A DNA stretch of 17,057 nt. It comes from an uncultured Burkholderiales bacterium. GTDB lineage: Bacteria > Pseudomonadota > Gammaproteobacteria > Burkholderiales > Burkholderiaceae_C. A model generated the notes under the pieces. It had not been told where the DNA came from and ran no database searches. It was given only the letters and a program-made list of their open reading frames with translations. Numbering within the stretch: position 1 is the stretch's first letter; each line of letters begins with the position of its first letter. The position numbers and the translations under genes are program-made. The DNA is taken from positions 1 through 17,057 of the forward strand of contig CAIYFE010000275.1 in the NCBI GenBank assembly GCA_903925445.1. Direction: 5' to 3'. Below are positions 15,706 to 17,057 of this stretch, piece by piece.

Positions 15706-16845
15706 ATGCAAAAAACTTTCAAACTGACTTTGGTCGCATCTGTGCTGGCATGCGCCAGTGGCTTAGTCTTGTCACAAGAAGTGGTCAAGATTGGGCACGT
15801 CGGACCTTTGAGTGGCGCGATCGCTCACTTGGGCAAAGACAATGAAAACGGCGCACGTTTGGCCATTGAAGACCTCAACGCCAAAGGGCTGACCATTGGC
15901 GGTAAAAAAGTTAAATTTGAATTGGTCGCCGAAGACGATGCCTCCGATCCCAAGCAAGGCACGGCCGCCGCACAAAAATTGGTGGACGCCAAAGTCAACG
16001 GCGTGATCGGCCATTTGAACTCGGGCACCACCATTCCTGCTTCAAAAATCTACAGCGATGCAGGCATTCCTCAAATCTCCCCCTCAGCCACCAACCCCAA
16101 ATACACCCGCCAAGGTTTTAAAACCACATTCCGCGTGGTCGCAGATGACGTGCATTTGGGTGGAACATTGGGACGTTATGCCGTCAAAGATTTGAAGGCC
16201 AAAAACATTGCGGTGATCGATGACCGCACCGCGTATGGCCAAGGCGTTGCCGAAGAGTTTGAAAAAGCCGCCAAAGCCTCAGGCGCCAACATCGTGGCGC
16301 ATGAGTTCACGACCGACAAAGCCACCGATTTCATGGCCATTTTGACAACCATCAAGGGTAAAAAACCAGACGTAGTCTTCTTCGGCGGCATGGACGCGGT
16401 GGGTGGCCCAATGCTCAAGCAGATGAAGTCTTTGGGCATCAACGCCAAATTCATGGGCGGTGACGGTATTTGCACCTCGGAGTTGGTCAAGCTCTCTGCA
16501 GGCGCAATGTCAGACGGCCAAGTGGTTTGTGCTGAAGCCGGAGGCGTTGAAGGCAATCTGAAAAAAGCCTTTTATGAGTTCGGTGCCCGCTACGAGACCC
16601 GCTTCAAAGACGACGTCAAACTCTACGCACCTTACGTTTACGATGCGGTGTTTGTCATGGTCGATGCCATGCAACGCGCGAATTCAACCGATCCCGCCAA
16701 GTACTTGCCAGAGTTGTCCAAAGCCAACTTCAAGGGCGTGACAGGCACCATCGCGTTCGATGAAAAAGGCGATATCAAAAACGGCGCTTTGACCTTGTAT
16801 ACCTACAAAGCAGGAAAACGCGATTTGATCGCTGTTGTTCGTTGA
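15706..16845 (+). CDS. livK: Branched-chain amino acid-type ABC transporter binding protein
   Basis: This 379-residue periplasmic type I binding protein should capture a ligand and deliver it to a LivHMGF-type ABC transporter. A signal peptide covers about residues 1-23 (KTFKLTLVASVLACASGLVLS, probably cut before Gln24; Cys16 lacks a good lipobox). The mature start VVKIGHVGPLSGAIAHLGKD and later NGARLAIEDLNAKG are typical of LivJ/LivK. The middle has GVIGHLNSGTTIPASKIY and ISPSATNP, the usual first-lobe ligand region, and DRTAYGQGVAEEFEK begins the second lobe. Leu/Ile/Val binding is the family default, but Burkholderiales carry many such proteins for aromatic, urea or other ligands, so specificity is open. 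No permease or ATPase gene is beside it in the window. A strong ribosome site precedes it and a strong terminator follows. Confidence 0.9.
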   Translation: MQKTFKLTLVASVLACASGLVLSQEVVKIGHVGPLSGAIAHLGKDNENGARLAIEDLNAKGLTIGGKKVKFELVAEDDASDPKQGTAAAQKLVDAKVNGVIGHLNSGTTIPASKIYSDAGIPQISPSATNPKYTRQGFKTTFRVVADDVHLGGTLGRYAVKDLKAKNIAVIDDRTAYGQGVAEEFEKAAKASGANIVAHEFTTDKATDFMAILTTIKGKKPDVVFFGGMDAVGGPMLKQMKSLGINAKFMGGDGICTSELVKLSAGAMSDGQVVCAEAGGVEGNLKKAFYEFGARYETRFKDDVKLYAPYVYDAVFVMVDAMQRANSTDPAKYLPELSKANFKGVTGTIAFDEKGDIKNGALTLYTYKAGKRDLIAVVR

Positions 16846-16857
16846 GCCTCATCCGCC

Positions 16858-16893
16858 GCATAAAAAAACCACCTTCGGGTGGTTTTTTTATGC
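16858..16893 (+). terminator. Strong Rho-independent terminator after livK-like gene
   Basis: A perfect 16-base stem (16858-16873 with 16878-16893) is closed by a TTCG tetraloop. The core ACCACC-TTCG-GGTGGT is flanked by seven A on the left and seven T on the right, so it should end transcription from either direction. It starts 12 bases after the stop codon and closes the plus-strand glycosyltransferase-pepA-holC-livK run. Confidence 0.95.
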
Positions 16894-17057
16894 CATTGCC
16901 AAGCGTTTGAATTTGTAAAAAATCATTTAAAATCAACAGCTTGATATATTTTTATAGATTTGACATTAAAAAATATCAGATTTTTTCTAAAATTGTGTAC
17001 ACCAATTCAGTTGCTCGTGCGTTGTTTGCTCATTGAATGCATTGAGGGAGTCTTTGT
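16894..17057 (+). promoter_or_regulatory. AT-rich upstream region of a gene starting beyond the window
   Basis: No gene lies in this stretch. It is very AT-rich from about 16914 to 16994. A TTGACA at 16960-16965 matches a -35 box, and TAAAAT at 16988-16993 a -10 box, but their 22-base spacing is too long, so they may not belong together. An eight-base palindrome GTGTACAC is at 16995-17002. GAGGGAG at 17044-17050 is a probable ribosome site for a + strand gene whose start lies at or just past the end. Confidence 0.45.

Overview
The window reads as ordinary chromosome of a betaproteobacterium in Burkholderiales, most likely Comamonadaceae (Limnohabitans, Rhodoferax, Polaromonas or a relative). 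The basis is the look of the proteins: a fused kinase-like/GNAT ArgA, a full-length HrpA, a CysB-type regulator beside a small CbiX-type chelatase, and a stand-alone LivK-type binding protein. This is recognition from memory, not a database search. Thirteen protein genes fill almost all of the window. I see no rRNA, tRNA, CRISPR array, insertion sequence, phage gene or integron. No gene-free stretch exceeds 300 bases; the longest is about 210 bases at the right end.

Left part (1-6460): an exported NHL-repeat beta-propeller lipoprotein on + converges with argA (arginine biosynthesis) on -. argA shares a short divergent upstream region with hrpA (DEAH-box RNA helicase) on +. hrpA then converges, with only six bases between stop codons, on a five-gene minus-strand cluster.

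Middle (6459-11200, all -): in transcription order lptF, lptG, a small cbiX/sirB-like chelatase, a cysB-like regulator and a PLP aminotransferase of the YbdL methionine type. lptF and lptG overlap by four bases, lptG and the chelatase are four bases apart, and the regulator and aminotransferase are 17 bases apart, so cotranscription is likely. The first two genes export lipopolysaccharide. The last three suggest a sulfur theme: siroheme for sulfite reduction, sulfur regulation, methionine/keto-acid turnover. A 23-base near-perfect palindrome lies just before the cysB-like start.

Right part (11317-16845, all +): a GT2 polyprenyl-phosphate glycosyltransferase and an ArnT-like GT-C transferase overlap by one base and are followed by pepA, holC and a LivK-type periplasmic binding protein. 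The last ends in a very strong Rho-independent terminator. E. coli has lptFG divergent from pepA-holC-valS. Here the same divergent core is kept, but two probable envelope-glycan transferases sit between the halves and livK takes the place after holC. This is the most informative feature of the window. I found no convincing undescribed system; the findings are mostly modest architectural and regulatory observations.
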